Part shown: positions 7,150 through 17,800 of the stretch, one piece after another
How the letters are laid out: every line of letters starts with the position of its first letter
Numbering within the stretch: the first letter of the stretch is position 1
NCBI RefSeq assembly: GCF_002243345.2
Contig: NZ_CP022655.2
Span: 2,730,501-2,794,500, forward strand
Origin: Paenibacillus sp. RUD330
GTDB lineage: Bacteria; Bacillota; Bacilli; Paenibacillales; Paenibacillaceae
Length of the DNA stretch: 64,000 nucleotides
Reading direction: 5' to 3'
Translations under genes and position numbers: made by a program
The notes under the pieces: generated by a model
Seen by the model: the letters and a program-made list of their open reading frames with translations, nothing else
The model's database searches: none
Told to the model about the DNA's origin: nothing

Positions 7150-8949
7150 TCAGTACAAGCTTTCCAGCTCTTCGATCAGGGAGCCGACGTAGGTCGCGGC
7201 GGTACGGATCGGATCCGGCTTCGACATGTCGACGCCTGCCAGCCGGATCAGCTCCAGAGGACTCATCGAGCCGCCGGCGCGGAGCACCTCCAGCCAGCGG
7301 TCGACAGCAGGCTGGCCTTCCTCCCGGATGAGCTGCGCGGCCGCAGTGGAGACGGTCAAGCCAGCCGCATAGGTGTAAGGATACAGGCTCATGTAATAAT
7401 GCGGCTGGCGCATCCATGTCAGCTTGGCATCGTCATCGATGACGACGTCCTCGCCCCAGAACGAAGTGAGGATGTCTCCCTTCAGCTCGCACAGCTTCAC
7501 GGCCGTGATCGGCACATCCTTCATGGCGAGGCCGTAGACTCGCCGCTGAAGCTCCCCTTCGAGCAGATGGGTGACGAAGTTGTGGAAATAAGTGCCGAGC
7601 AGCTGGGATATGACCCAGCGGCGCATGCGGGGATCCTCCGAGCGCGACAGCAGATGGTCCGCCAGCAGCAGCTCGTTCATCGTCGATGGCGCTTCGATGA
7701 AGTAAAGCGACGGCCTTGCGTTCGTCGGCCTCTGATAACGGCTTCCCAGCATCAGATGGCCTGCATGCCCGACCTCGTGGGCGAGCGTGAATGCGCCTCT
7801 CATGCTGTCCGCCCAGCTGATCAGAATATAGGAGTGGACACCGGGAATCGACATGCAGAACGCGCCGGTTCTCTTTCCGGCGTTGTCCGCATAATCGACC
7901 CAGCGGTCCCGGAACGCCTCCGACACGATCTCGCCGTACTCGGGACCGAGGACGGCCAGGGCTTCCTTGATCAGCTCCCCCGCTTCCTGGAACGTGATGC
8001 CGGGACTGAAATCAGGATCGAGCGGAGCTTTCAGATCGGCGAACGTCATCTCGTCCAGCTGGAGCACCCGCTTCTTGAGCGCCGCGTACTTGCGCATGTG
8101 CGGCGCCAGCTCTTCCTGCAGAATGTCCAGGATGTTGGCGTACATTTCGGTCGTGACCTGCTGCGGCGACAAGAGCATGTCCGTGACGGAATCATATCCC
8201 CGCAGGCGCGACTCGATCACCTGCCGCTTCACTTCGGTGCCGTAGGCTTCGGCGAAGGTGTTGCGGTATTTGTGCAGCGTTCCGCTGAACGCTTTGAACG
8301 CATTGCGCCGCAGCTCCGTATCCGGCGATTCCACGTATTTGTTCTCATAGAGCGCAAAGGAAACCGGCAGCTCTTTCCCGCTCCCGTCCTTCGCGGCCGG
8401 GAAGGTCATATCCGTCAGCTTGCCGCGTTCATAGATGCGGTATGGCGCGCCCAGCACTTCGCCGAAGGAGGCCAGAACCTTTTCCGTCTCCGCATTCAGC
8501 CGATGGGGCTTGCTCTGCAGCAGCAGGCCGAGGCTCCGCTCGAAATCCCGCAAAGCGGGCTGCTCGCTCATGTACGCGGCGATCGTTCCGTCCGGGAGCG
8601 AGATGATTTCGGATTTGATGAAGGAAAAAGCGGAGCCGGCCTGCGAGGAAAGATCGCGCGCTTTGGCGGCGTTCATCTGATTGTCCGGATCGATGCTGTC
8701 TCCGGATTGATGCAGATGGGCATACGCGTACACCCGGCTGATCCGGCTCTGCAGCTCTTCCTGCGCGACCAGGCAGGCGAGCAGCTTGTCCGCGCCTTCG
8801 CCTAGCGTGCCTTCGTATTTCGTGACGGAAGGCAGATCGCGCCGAATGGCATTCCATTCCTGCTCCCAAGCTTCCTTCGTTTCAAAAATGTCGCGCAGAT
8901 CCCAAGTCGTCTCTACGTCGACCTCGGACCGGGCCAAGATTTTCGACAT
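7150..8949 (-). CDS. pepF: Oligoendopeptidase F (M3 family metallopeptidase)
   Basis: A 599-residue cytosolic zinc peptidase that degrades oligopeptides. The zinc motif is HEVGH in LAHEVGHAGHLMLGS (about residues 385-400), followed by the third-ligand region FIEAPSTMNELLL, and the C-terminal PHYYMSLYPYTYAAG region is typical of the PepF/M3B group. Length matches Bacillus PepF at about 600 residues. The ATG has GAGGGG upstream. It is monocistronic, between the biosynthetic locus and the AraC gene. A role in processing the neighbouring lipopeptide cannot be excluded but has no specific support. Confidence 0.92.
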   Translation of the reverse strand: MSKILARSEVDVETTWDLRDIFETKEAWEQEWNAIRRDLPSVTKYEGTLGEGADKLLACLVAQEELQSRISRVYAYAHLHQSGDSIDPDNQMNAAKARDLSSQAGSAFSFIKSEIISLPDGTIAAYMSEQPALRDFERSLGLLLQSKPHRLNAETEKVLASFGEVLGAPYRIYERGKLTDMTFPAAKDGSGKELPVSFALYENKYVESPDTELRRNAFKAFSGTLHKYRNTFAEAYGTEVKRQVIESRLRGYDSVTDMLLSPQQVTTEMYANILDILQEELAPHMRKYAALKKRVLQLDEMTFADLKAPLDPDFSPGITFQEAGELIKEALAVLGPEYGEIVSEAFRDRWVDYADNAGKRTGAFCMSIPGVHSYILISWADSMRGAFTLAHEVGHAGHLMLGSRYQRPTNARPSLYFIEAPSTMNELLLADHLLSRSEDPRMRRWVISQLLGTYFHNFVTHLLEGELQRRVYGLAMKDVPITAVKLCELKGDILTSFWGEDVVIDDDAKLTWMRQPHYYMSLYPYTYAAGLTVSTAAAQLIREEGQPAVDRWLEVLRAGGSMSPLELIRLAGVDMSKPDPIRTAATYVGSLIEELESLY

Positions 8950-9043
8950 TTCGCCAAACCCCTCTCCTCATGACCTTGTTGGACCTTCATCAGGCGCCAG
9001 TCCTTTCCATTGTACCATGGTCCGCCGAGGATGGAACGAAAGA

Positions 9044-9074
9044 GAAGCATCCCGCCGGCTTCGCGGGATGCTTC
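9044..9074 (-). terminator. Probable terminator of the lipopeptide operon
   Basis: GAAGCATCCCGC pairs with GCGGGATGCTTC over a 7-base loop. On the minus strand it is followed by a U-rich stretch (TCTCTTTCGTT). It is the first strong hairpin, about 140 bp beyond the last glycosyltransferase stop and before the pepF gene. Confidence 0.6.
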
Positions 9075-9212
9075 ATGGGATTAAGCCTGGTTGTGTCCGC
9101 CGGAATGCCCGGCTCGCAAGCCGAAGCGCGGGCACTTCCCTCCCGGAAGTCCCCTGACGGAATGGCCGCCGGCCGCTGTCATGGCTTCTTACCGATCGTC
9201 ATGGCCGAAGCC

Positions 9213-10448
9213 TCAAAAGCTTCCGACGTATTCGAACAGCGCGTCCACTCCCTTGGCTGCTCCTCCGCTGCCGGAGAACGTCAGCCCCAGCTCTCTTGCC
9301 CGGGTCCGGATGCGGATGTCGTTCAACGTCCGCCAAGCGATCTCCTTCAGCCGTTCGGGGGATAGTTCCGGCTCCCGGATATAAACGCCCGCCTCCAGCT
9401 CGTCCAGCCTGTCCGCAATGGCGAATTGATCCGCACCCTGCGGAATGAGAATCATGGGAACTCCGAACAGGAGCGCTTCGCACACGCTGTTGTATCCGCC
9501 ATGAGAGATGAACAGATCCGCTTCCCGAAGAATCTCAAGCTGGGGAACGAATCTTCGGACGGTTATATGGGCCGGAGGCTCGCCGATCAGAGACAGGTCG
9601 ACATTTTTGCCTACGGACAGGATGATTCTCGCCTCGGCGTCCTTGAAGGCTTCCAGGCAAGTTCGGTAAAATTCCGGCCGATCCGTATAGATTGATCCGA
9701 AAGAGATATAAATGAGAGGCTGCCCCTCCCTCTCCCGTTTCTCCAGCCGAAGGCAGGATTCCGTCATTTCAGCCGGAAACGGAGGCCCCATGAAGACGAA
9801 CCGCTCATCCAAGGCATCCGCATGCGGCTGGAACTCCTTGGATGTGAATACGAGAGTCAGCGGTTCATTCCCGCTGAAGGCATCGACCAGCCCGAAGCCC
9901 CGGACTTGATGCCTCATGGCGATCTCCGCCGCCTCGCGGTCCAGCTCTTGGACGGATGGCGGCTGCTTGGATTCGCCGTCCTTGATCTTGAATACGTTCC
10001 GGATCATGAACATCGGATCCTTCTCGAACAGATCGCGGCTGATTGCGAAGGTAGGCGAATAACAGGCGACCGGAAGGTCGAGCAGCTCGCCGATCGTTCT
10101 CCCCCAGAAGGCGTCGCAATCCCGCAGGATATAGTCGGGAGGATCGGCCAGCACCTCGGAGAGGATGGCATTCAGAACCGTCTTGCTCTTGCCGATGACG
10201 CCGGAGACGAGGTGCTCCAGCATCAGGCTCGTATTGCTCAGATAGATGCCGGGGTCGTTGTCGAGGAACAGCCCCTGCGTCTCTCCATAACTGCGGAATT
10301 CGACGCCATAACCGTGAAGAAGCTCTCTTTGAGCTTCGTCGGAATAATAGACGACCTCTTCCCCTCTTGCCAGAAGCTCCGTTACGAGAGGCAAGGTCGG
10401 CTTGACATGGCTGTAAAAGGGGAGGCTGAAAATCATGGCTTTGCCCAT
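9213..10448 (-). CDS. MGT-type UDP-glycosyltransferase (GT1), copy 2 in the lipopeptide operon
   Basis: A 411-residue GT-B glycosyltransferase of the macrolide glycosyltransferase (MGT/YjiC/OleD) type. The N-terminal acceptor domain starts IFSLPFYSHVKPTLPLVTEL. The C-terminal donor domain has FISHGGYNSVCEALLFGVPM followed by PQGADQFAIADRL, the UDP-sugar binding signature with the end D-Q pair. Such enzymes move glucose or a similar sugar onto phenols and other hydroxyls of hydrophobic acceptors. The start at 10448 follows AAGGAGCATC; a longer start at 10493 would overlap the previous gene. It lies 25 bp behind its paralogue and looks like the last gene of the lipopeptide operon. The predicted Tyr hydroxyl of the peptide is a natural candidate acceptor (inference). 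Confidence 0.87.
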   Translation of the reverse strand: MGKAMIFSLPFYSHVKPTLPLVTELLARGEEVVYYSDEAQRELLHGYGVEFRSYGETQGLFLDNDPGIYLSNTSLMLEHLVSGVIGKSKTVLNAILSEVLADPPDYILRDCDAFWGRTIGELLDLPVACYSPTFAISRDLFEKDPMFMIRNVFKIKDGESKQPPSVQELDREAAEIAMRHQVRGFGLVDAFSGNEPLTLVFTSKEFQPHADALDERFVFMGPPFPAEMTESCLRLEKREREGQPLIYISFGSIYTDRPEFYRTCLEAFKDAEARIILSVGKNVDLSLIGEPPAHITVRRFVPQLEILREADLFISHGGYNSVCEALLFGVPMILIPQGADQFAIADRLDELEAGVYIREPELSPERLKEIAWRTLNDIRIRTRARELGLTFSGSGGAAKGVDALFEYVGSF

Positions 10449-10473
10449 CGTCCGATGCTCCTTCTCGGTAAAA

Positions 10474-11730
10474 TCATTCTTGCATGGATTCATGAAGCGC
10501 AGCCCGGTTCAGAAAGGCGAAGATGCCGTCGACCGCCAGCCCGGCACCGCCCGAAGCCCGTATGGCCTGCCCGGCTTGCCGGCAGGAATGCCGGAAAGCG
10601 GGATCATCCAGAACCTGGCGCGCCATGGATGCGATCTCCTCCGGCGAGCTGTCCCGGCTGCTGCCAGCCAGCCCGGCGCCGATCTCCTGGATGCGGCCGG
10701 AGACGGCGAACTGGTCGGCGGCTTGGGGAAACATGACCATCGGCACTTCGTAATACAGCGCTTCGCTGGCGCTGTTGTGCCCGCCGTGGGTAATGAACAC
10801 GTCCGCCTGCTGCAGGATGCGGATCTGGGGCATATGGGAACCGACCCTGATATGGTCGGGAATATCGCCAAGCTCTTCCACGGGGATATGCTTGCCGATG
10901 GACATCATGACCTGCCAGGAGCTGTCCCGGAAAGCATCGATGCATTTCCGATAGAAAGGCAGGCAGTCGTTGTAGACGGTTCCCATGGAAATATAGACAA
11001 GCGGCGGGCTCCCCGGCGGCTTCGGCAATGCCGGCCCTTCCTCGGCCTTCCGGATGGAAGGGCCTAGAAACAGATAATCCGATCCGAATGTATCCGCGAA
11101 CGGCTGGAATTCCCGGGAAGTAAAGACGAGATTGAACGCATCCGCTCCGGAGAACGCGTCGATGGCTTTGTATTCGATGGAGTAAGGCCTGGACAGCTCC
11201 CGCGTGCATTCGTTCAGATAGTCGCTGAACCGGCTTCCGCCGGGCCTGGAAGAGAGCCCCTCCAGCGGAGTTCCGAGCACATGGCGGGCAAAATAGTCCG
11301 TCTGCCCATCCATGATCTCTTCATTTAAGGCGATCGTCGTGATGAAGCAGATGACGGGAATTTCAAGCGTGCAGCCGATCATTTTGCCCCAATATGCCTC
11401 GCAGTCCCGAATGATGTAATCGGGCTCGTCCTCCATGACCCTTCTCATGAGCAGCTGGGCCATCCGCTGATGTTCCCTTAGCTTGCGCGGGACGAGAATC
11501 CGCATGATTTCCAGCGGATCCGAGGAATGGATCGGAATCTCGTCGTTGAGCAGACCGGTCAAGTCCCCGTAGCTTCGGCATATGACGCCTTCCATGGAGA
11601 TATAGTCCAGATATGGATCCGTCGAGTAGTAATAGACCTGCTCCCCGCGCTCCACCAGTTCTCTCACCAGATCTGCCGTCGGATTGACATGACCGAAAAA
11701 TGGATAGCTGAAAAAGGCGACTTTTCCCAT
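10474..11730 (-). CDS. MGT-type UDP-glycosyltransferase (GT1), copy 1 in the lipopeptide operon
   Basis: A 418-residue paralogue of the next gene, with the same layout: MGKVAFFSYPFFGHVNPTAD at the N-terminus and FITHGGHNSASEALYYEVPM then PQAADQFAVSGR in the donor domain. It begins 90 bp after the stop of the second NRPS gene, with AAAGGCAGGG ahead of the ATG, on the same strand. The pair may add two sugars to one aglycone, act on different products, or glycosylate the product inside the cell for self-protection, as OleI/OleD-type enzymes do with macrolides. The two copies differ clearly in sequence, so this is not a recent duplication. Confidence 0.87.
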   Translation of the reverse strand: MGKVAFFSYPFFGHVNPTADLVRELVERGEQVYYYSTDPYLDYISMEGVICRSYGDLTGLLNDEIPIHSSDPLEIMRILVPRKLREHQRMAQLLMRRVMEDEPDYIIRDCEAYWGKMIGCTLEIPVICFITTIALNEEIMDGQTDYFARHVLGTPLEGLSSRPGGSRFSDYLNECTRELSRPYSIEYKAIDAFSGADAFNLVFTSREFQPFADTFGSDYLFLGPSIRKAEEGPALPKPPGSPPLVYISMGTVYNDCLPFYRKCIDAFRDSSWQVMMSIGKHIPVEELGDIPDHIRVGSHMPQIRILQQADVFITHGGHNSASEALYYEVPMVMFPQAADQFAVSGRIQEIGAGLAGSSRDSSPEEIASMARQVLDDPAFRHSCRQAGQAIRASGGAGLAVDGIFAFLNRAALHESMQE

Positions 11731-11759
11731 ATGTCCCTGCCTTTCACTGATAATGCGAC

Positions 11760-11799
11760 GCTTTCGGATCGCTGCTGCTCTGCTTCGGCATCCGAAAGC
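11760..11799 (-). other. Intercistronic stem-loop between NRPS and glycosyltransferase genes
   Basis: GCTTTCGGAT and its exact complement are separated by about 20 bases in the 90-bp gap. There is no U tract on the minus strand, so it is more likely an mRNA stability or processing element, or a weak attenuator that lowers expression of the glycosyltransferases relative to the synthetases. Confidence 0.45.
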
Positions 11800-11820
11800 A
11801 TCGGTTCAAGCGGTGCGCAG

Positions 11821-14800
11821 CTAGGACAGGATTTCCAGATCGGGCTTGCCGGCCAATCGATTGCCGAGTCTGTCCGCATCGATGACGAAGGGAAGCGCGA
11901 TGTCCACCCTGAGCCCGGATTTCGTATGCCTGGCATAAAAGCTGATGCCGTAGTCCGCAGCAGCCTGCTCGTAGGAAGCATCCGATTCATAGGGAACAGG
12001 CTCCAGCTCGTGGTCCTTCTGAACGGCTCCGAAGTAATTGAGCAGAATCGGCCGGCCTGCAGGAGTCAGGTCCAGGGCTGCAAAATGGATGTTATGGATG
12101 GACGAGGTCTGGATGAGCTCGCGGATTCGGCTTAAGCGAAGCTCTTCATCCTCTTCGGTGCGGAGCAGGACAGGAATATAGTCGATGAAATTGCCGGCCA
12201 GATGATAATAGGACCGGCTTCCATATCTTCTTCCGCTGCTGACCAGCCGGACCGGAAGAGCGTCCATGCGCAGGACTTCCTTCCCGAAGGAAGCCACGAG
12301 TCCGAGAACGGTATGCCAGCCTTGCTCCGGACGCTCGTCGTCCAGCGGGAATTCCAGCGTGATGGAGCTCGAGCTTTGTGCCGGCAACAGGCTGATGCTG
12401 TGTTCAAGGCCGTTCAGGGCATGGCGGTACTCGTCCAGCTGGAATCGGCGCTCCAGCACCTCGAGCGGGATGCCTTGAGGCCCCGCCTCCACCATTTCGA
12501 CATAATCGCGATAGCCCGTTTCCGGCTGCCGGCCGTACTCCGCCGAAGCCGATGCTTCCGGCAGGCGGATCGTCTCGGCGATAAGGCTGCAGGTCAGTCC
12601 GTCGGACAAGGAATGGTGGGAGGAATAGACGAGGACCTTCTCGCCGGACACTCCGTTCTCGATCAGCGCCAGCCGGTACAGCAGGCTGCCTGGCTGATCG
12701 AACTCGAAGCGGTCATGGTAGCATTCCGCCGCTGCGCTCCGAATAAGCTCGTCGGCCTGAGGGCTGTTCACCGCGACATAAGGGAGATCCAGACGGTCCG
12801 GACGGCCATGCAGGCTCCAGGCCCCGTCTCCTTCCCCGGAAAGGAAGCATCGGAGCATTTCCTGGCTGCGGACGACACCGAGGACGGTGAGCTCGATGTC
12901 CTTCCGACTTCTGCTCGCGGGAATCGGAATGATGGCGCCGACATTCTCGGATCGCGTCAGGAACAAGGACGGCACGGCCAAGATCGGAATCGCGGCGACA
13001 GCCGGACGCTCCCGCAGCTGGGCGGCATAAGCGGCCTGCTGGACGGCAAGCCGGCGGCGGATATCCGCCAAGTCCGCCGCGTCCTCGCCGCAGCCTGCCG
13101 AAGGCTCCGTCATCGCTTGTTCAGCCTTCTCTCCTTCGGCCGCTGCCCCTGCGCCCCGGTGCTTTATGCGGCTCAACGCTGCCGGCGTCTGCCGCAGGAG
13201 AAGATCCCTGACTTCCACGGAAAATCCTTTTTTCTTCAGCAGGAATACAGCCTTCATCGCAGATATGGAGTCTCCTCCGAGCTCATTGAACGTGTCGTCG
13301 GCTCCGACTCCCTTGATGGCGAGCACCTCCTCGAACACCTCGGCAACGAGAGCTTCCGCTCCGGCAGCCGGTGGCCTGGAGCCTAGAGGGGATTCGCCCG
13401 GCTGCTGCAGGAGATCGAGCGCCTTTCCATCGACCTTGCCGTTGACCGTCAAGGGCAGCTCCTCCAGCTCGAAGTACAAGGCTGGAACCATGTAGCCGGG
13501 GAGCATGCCCGACAGCGCCGCCTTAAGCTCCCGGGGATTAGGCGCGGCATCTCCGCTATAGTAGGCTGCCAGAACGCCCCTGCCGTCCGGCTGCCGCCTC
13601 AGCCGGACGGCGGCGCTCTTCACCCCGCCCAGCTGTGTCAGCCGAGATTCGATCTCGCCCGGCTCGACCCGGCATCCTCTGATCTTCAACTGACTGTCGA
13701 TCCTGCCTAGGTAGACAAGGCTGCCGTCCTCCAGCCGCTTGGCCAGGTCCCCGGTCAAGTACATCCGTTCAAACCCGGGAATGGAGCTGCGGACGAACTG
13801 CCGGGCGGTAATCTCAGGCTGATTCAGATACTCTCTGGCCAGGCCGATGCCGGCGATGCCCAGCTGTCCCGCGACTCCCGGCGGAAGAGGATTGAGCGCG
13901 GCATCCACGATACAGATGCGGCTGTTCGGTATCGGCTTGCCGATAGGAACTTTGGCATGCGCGGAATCTTCCGCATAATCCCACATCGCCGCGCATACGG
14001 AGGCTTCAGTCGGCCCGTAGGCATTGGCGACGCGCATATGCCGCGACCACTCCCGGAGCATGTCGGAGGACGGTTCCGAGCCGGCCGTCACGACAAGGCG
14101 AAGGCTGCCTAGCGTCTCCGGCTGCAGGCGCTCCATGTAGGACGGCGGGAATGTGGCCGCCGTGATGCCCATCTCTTCGGCGTAACGCCGGAACAGCTCC
14201 GGATCGCCGATCGTTTCCTTGCTTGCCAGGCAGAGCGAGCCGCCTGTCCCCAGCGCCATGGAAAACTCCCATACAGAGGCGTCGAAGGAGCAAGGCGCGA
14301 ATTGAAGGATGACATCATCCGGTCCGATGCCGAGCCTCTCCCGGAACACGAACGGCAGATTGGCCAGTCCGGCATGCTCCAGCGCGACTCCCTTCGGATT
14401 GCCTGTCGTCCCGGATGTATAGATGATATAGGCGAGGCTGTTCAGGTCCGGCTCGCGGGCCGGAACGAACTTGCCCTTCTCCGGCAGCGGAACTTCTCCC
14501 GGCTTGGCGATCTTGCCGCGGAAGATTCCGCTCCAGTCGTGATCGCCATCCGTGATGAGGAGCACTGCCCGGCTGTCCTCCAGCATATGCCGAGCCCGCT
14601 CGACAGGGAAGGCAGGATCGATAGGCAGATAGGCGGCGCCGGACTTGAGCAGGGCGAGGAAGCAGACGATGCTCTCGAAGGACCGTTCCAGCCGTACGGC
14701 AACAACATCCTCGAAGCCGACCCCGTTATCAAGCAGCCAAGCAGCCCAGCGGTCGGACAACTCATCCAGCTCTCCGTACGTCAGCCGCTTCTTGCCGTGC

Positions 14801-17800
14801 ATGATTGCGGTCCGGTCCGGCTGGAGCCTCGCCAGCTTCCTGAACTGCTCCGGCAGCGACGAGGCCGGCGCCTCCTTCAGGACATCGGCATGAGCATGCT
14901 CCAGCTGCCGGCGCAGGTGATCGGCAGGCAGCAAGGTCAAGGAATCCAGCCTTGATCCAGGCTGCTCCGCTGCGTTCCGCAGCAGATGCAGGAAGCATTC
15001 GGCAATTCGGCGGGCCGTCGTCTCGCGGAACAGATGGGTCGAGTATTCCAGATCGAAGTACAGCAGCCCGTCTCCGCCCTCGAAGCCGGCGAGGGTCAGG
15101 TCGAACTTGGAAATGCTCGGCTCGAACGCGGCATGCGTGAAATGAAGCCCGCGGAAGTCAAAGCGGTTCTCCTGCATGTTCTGCAGGACGAACATGACAT
15201 CAAAGAGCGGATTGCGGCTCAGATCCCGAGCGCAATCCAGCTTGACGGCAAGCTCGTCGTAGGGATAGAGCTGGTTCTCGAACGCCCCGAGAGCGTTCTT
15301 TTTGACCCGGGCAAGGAGCTGGACGAAATCGAGATCCGGCTCCACCGATGTCCGGATCGGAACGACATTGACGAACATTCCCATCGTCTCTTCCAGCGCT
15401 GCCTGCACCCGTCCCGATACCGGGGTTCCGACGACCAGATCCTCCTGTCCCGACAGCTTCGACAGCAACAGATTATAGACCGACAAGAGAACCATGAACA
15501 AGGTGGCGCCCTGATCGCCTGCCAGCCGCTTCAAGGCAGCGGCAAGCTCCGCGTCTACGGTGAAGGAGATGCGCGCCCCCTCCATGCTCTTGAACTTCGG
15601 TCTGGGGAAATCGCTTGGCAGCTCCAAGGAAGGAACGCCGTCCGCAAACCGGCTCAGCCAGTATCGTTCCTGGCTGCGGACATCTTCATGATCGCGGTTC
15701 CGATGCTGCCATACGGCGAAATCCTTGTACTGCAGCGCGGGCTCTGCCAGCCTTTCCCCGTTGTAAAGCCGCGCCAGCTCGCTGATGAAGAGGCCTACGG
15801 AGGAGCCGTCGGCGAGGATATGATGCAGATCGACAAGCAGAAGATGCTTCCTCTCTTCCATTCGAATGATTCGGATCCGGAAAAGAGGTCCGGCTTCGAG
15901 ATCGAAAGGACGAACAAAGCTCTGCATCGCGGTCATCGGATCGATCGGCCGTCCTTCCACGAAATCCAGCTCGAACGCGCTGTCCTCATGCACCACTTGC
16001 ACCGGCCCGCTGCCTGCCGCTGCAAAAGTCGTGCGCAGAATCTCATGGCGCTCCACCAGCTTGGCGACAGCTTGCTTCAGCCGCTCCTTGTCCAGATCGC
16101 CGTCGATGAGCAGGGCTTCCGACATGTTGTAGGCGACGGAACGCGGGTCCCGGCAATAGAGGGCGTACATCCGTTTTTGAGCGGAGGAGAGCGGATAAGA
16201 AGGCGCTTTTTCCGCTGGCGTTACGGCTCGGAACGCCTTCGCGCTTTTGGCGGCGACGGCTTCGGCGAGCGCGCTCACGGTCTGCTTCTCGAAGATTTCA
16301 TCGATGCTGATGTCGACCTCGAACGCTTTCTGGATTCTCGCCATCAGCATCGTCGCCTTGAGGGAATGTCCGCCGACCTCGAAGAAGCTCGCTTCGGCCG
16401 AAACCTTCCCGAGGCTCAGCACCTCCGAGAATATCCCGGCCAGCAACCGCTCGGTTTCATTGCGCGGCTCGATGAATTCCTCGTCCAGATCGGCGGCATC
16501 CTTGAGCGCCGGAAGAGCCTTCTTGTCCGTCTTGCCGTTGTCGGACAGCGGAAGGCGGCCGACCCGATAGAAGCGGGAGGGAATCATATAGGACGGCAGC
16601 TCGCCCGCCAGATAGTCCCTGATTTCCTTCGCCTGGAGGATGCCGCATTGAAGGTAAGCGGAGATCCGGACCGGCACGCCGCCTTCTTCTTCGCAGATGG
16701 CCGCCGCGGCGCTAATGCCCGGATATGCGGCCAAGCGCTGCTCGATTTCCGCAAGCTCGATGCGATAGCCTCTCAGCTTGACCTGGGCGTCCTTCCTTCC
16801 GATGCAGCGGATCTCGCCTTCCTCCGTCCATTTGGCCAGATCGCCCGTCCGGTAAAGCCTTTGGCCTGGCAGGAACGGATGAGGCAGGAACGCTTCCTCT
16901 GTCCGCTCCGGCTGGCGAAGATAGCCCTCGGCCAATCCCGGCCCCGAGAGGCACAGCTCGCCAACGATGCCCGGAGGAACAGGCTCCAAGGAGTCATCCA
17001 GAATATAGGCCTGCATATTGGCAATGGGACGCCCGATCGCGATTTCGGCCGATTCCGCGACATTCCGCTTGAATACGGCGACGACACTGGCTTCAGTAGG
17101 CCCGTATTCATTCACGATTTCCGTCCTGGGCAGGCGGATCCGGCTGTCCCGGATCAGCGATGGCGGCAGCGGCTCGCCAGCGAGCGTTACGATGCGCAGA
17201 GGGCTTGAAGCCTCCGGGCCGATCTGCTCCAGAAGCAGCCGGTACAAGGATGGCACGCAAATAAAATGCGTGATCCGATGGACGTCGATCAGCTGCCTGA
17301 GCCTCATGGGATCCTTGACCTGGATTTCGGTCGGAAGGAACAGACCCGCTCCGGATGCGAGCGGAGTGAAGAATCCGGTCATGAAGCCGTCGAAGGAATA
17401 GGAAAAGAGCTGCATTGCCCGGTCTTCCCCCGTCAGGCCGTATTCTTCCTTTCTCCAGGCGATGGAATTGGCCAAGCCGCCGTGCGGGACGACCACGCCC
17501 TTCGGTTTCCCCGTCGTGCCGGAAGTATAGATGATATAAGCCGCCGATTGCCCGTCAACAGGATGCGGTTGGAATTCCCCTTCGCTTTCTTCATCCAGCG
17601 ACTCGCAGGGAAGCACCTTGTCTATTCCAGCGAAGAAAGGATTCTCAGCATAGCGCGAATGCGTGATGACCGCGTTCGCGGCGGAATCTTCCAGCATGAA
17701 GCGGATGCGGTCTCCCGGCGTCTGGATGTCGATGGGCAGGATGCAAGCGCCTGCTTTCATTACAGCCAGCATCGCGACAGCCGTCTCCAGGCTCCGTTCC

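Noticed and set aside
7057-8805. Long open frame on the plus strand, antisense to pepF
   Set aside because: It mirrors the codon structure of the minus-strand pepF gene, has no recognisable domain and no own ribosome-binding site; high GC creates such shadows. The same holds for long antisense frames at 14986-17208, 17266-18783, 23474-25735 and 26390-28138.
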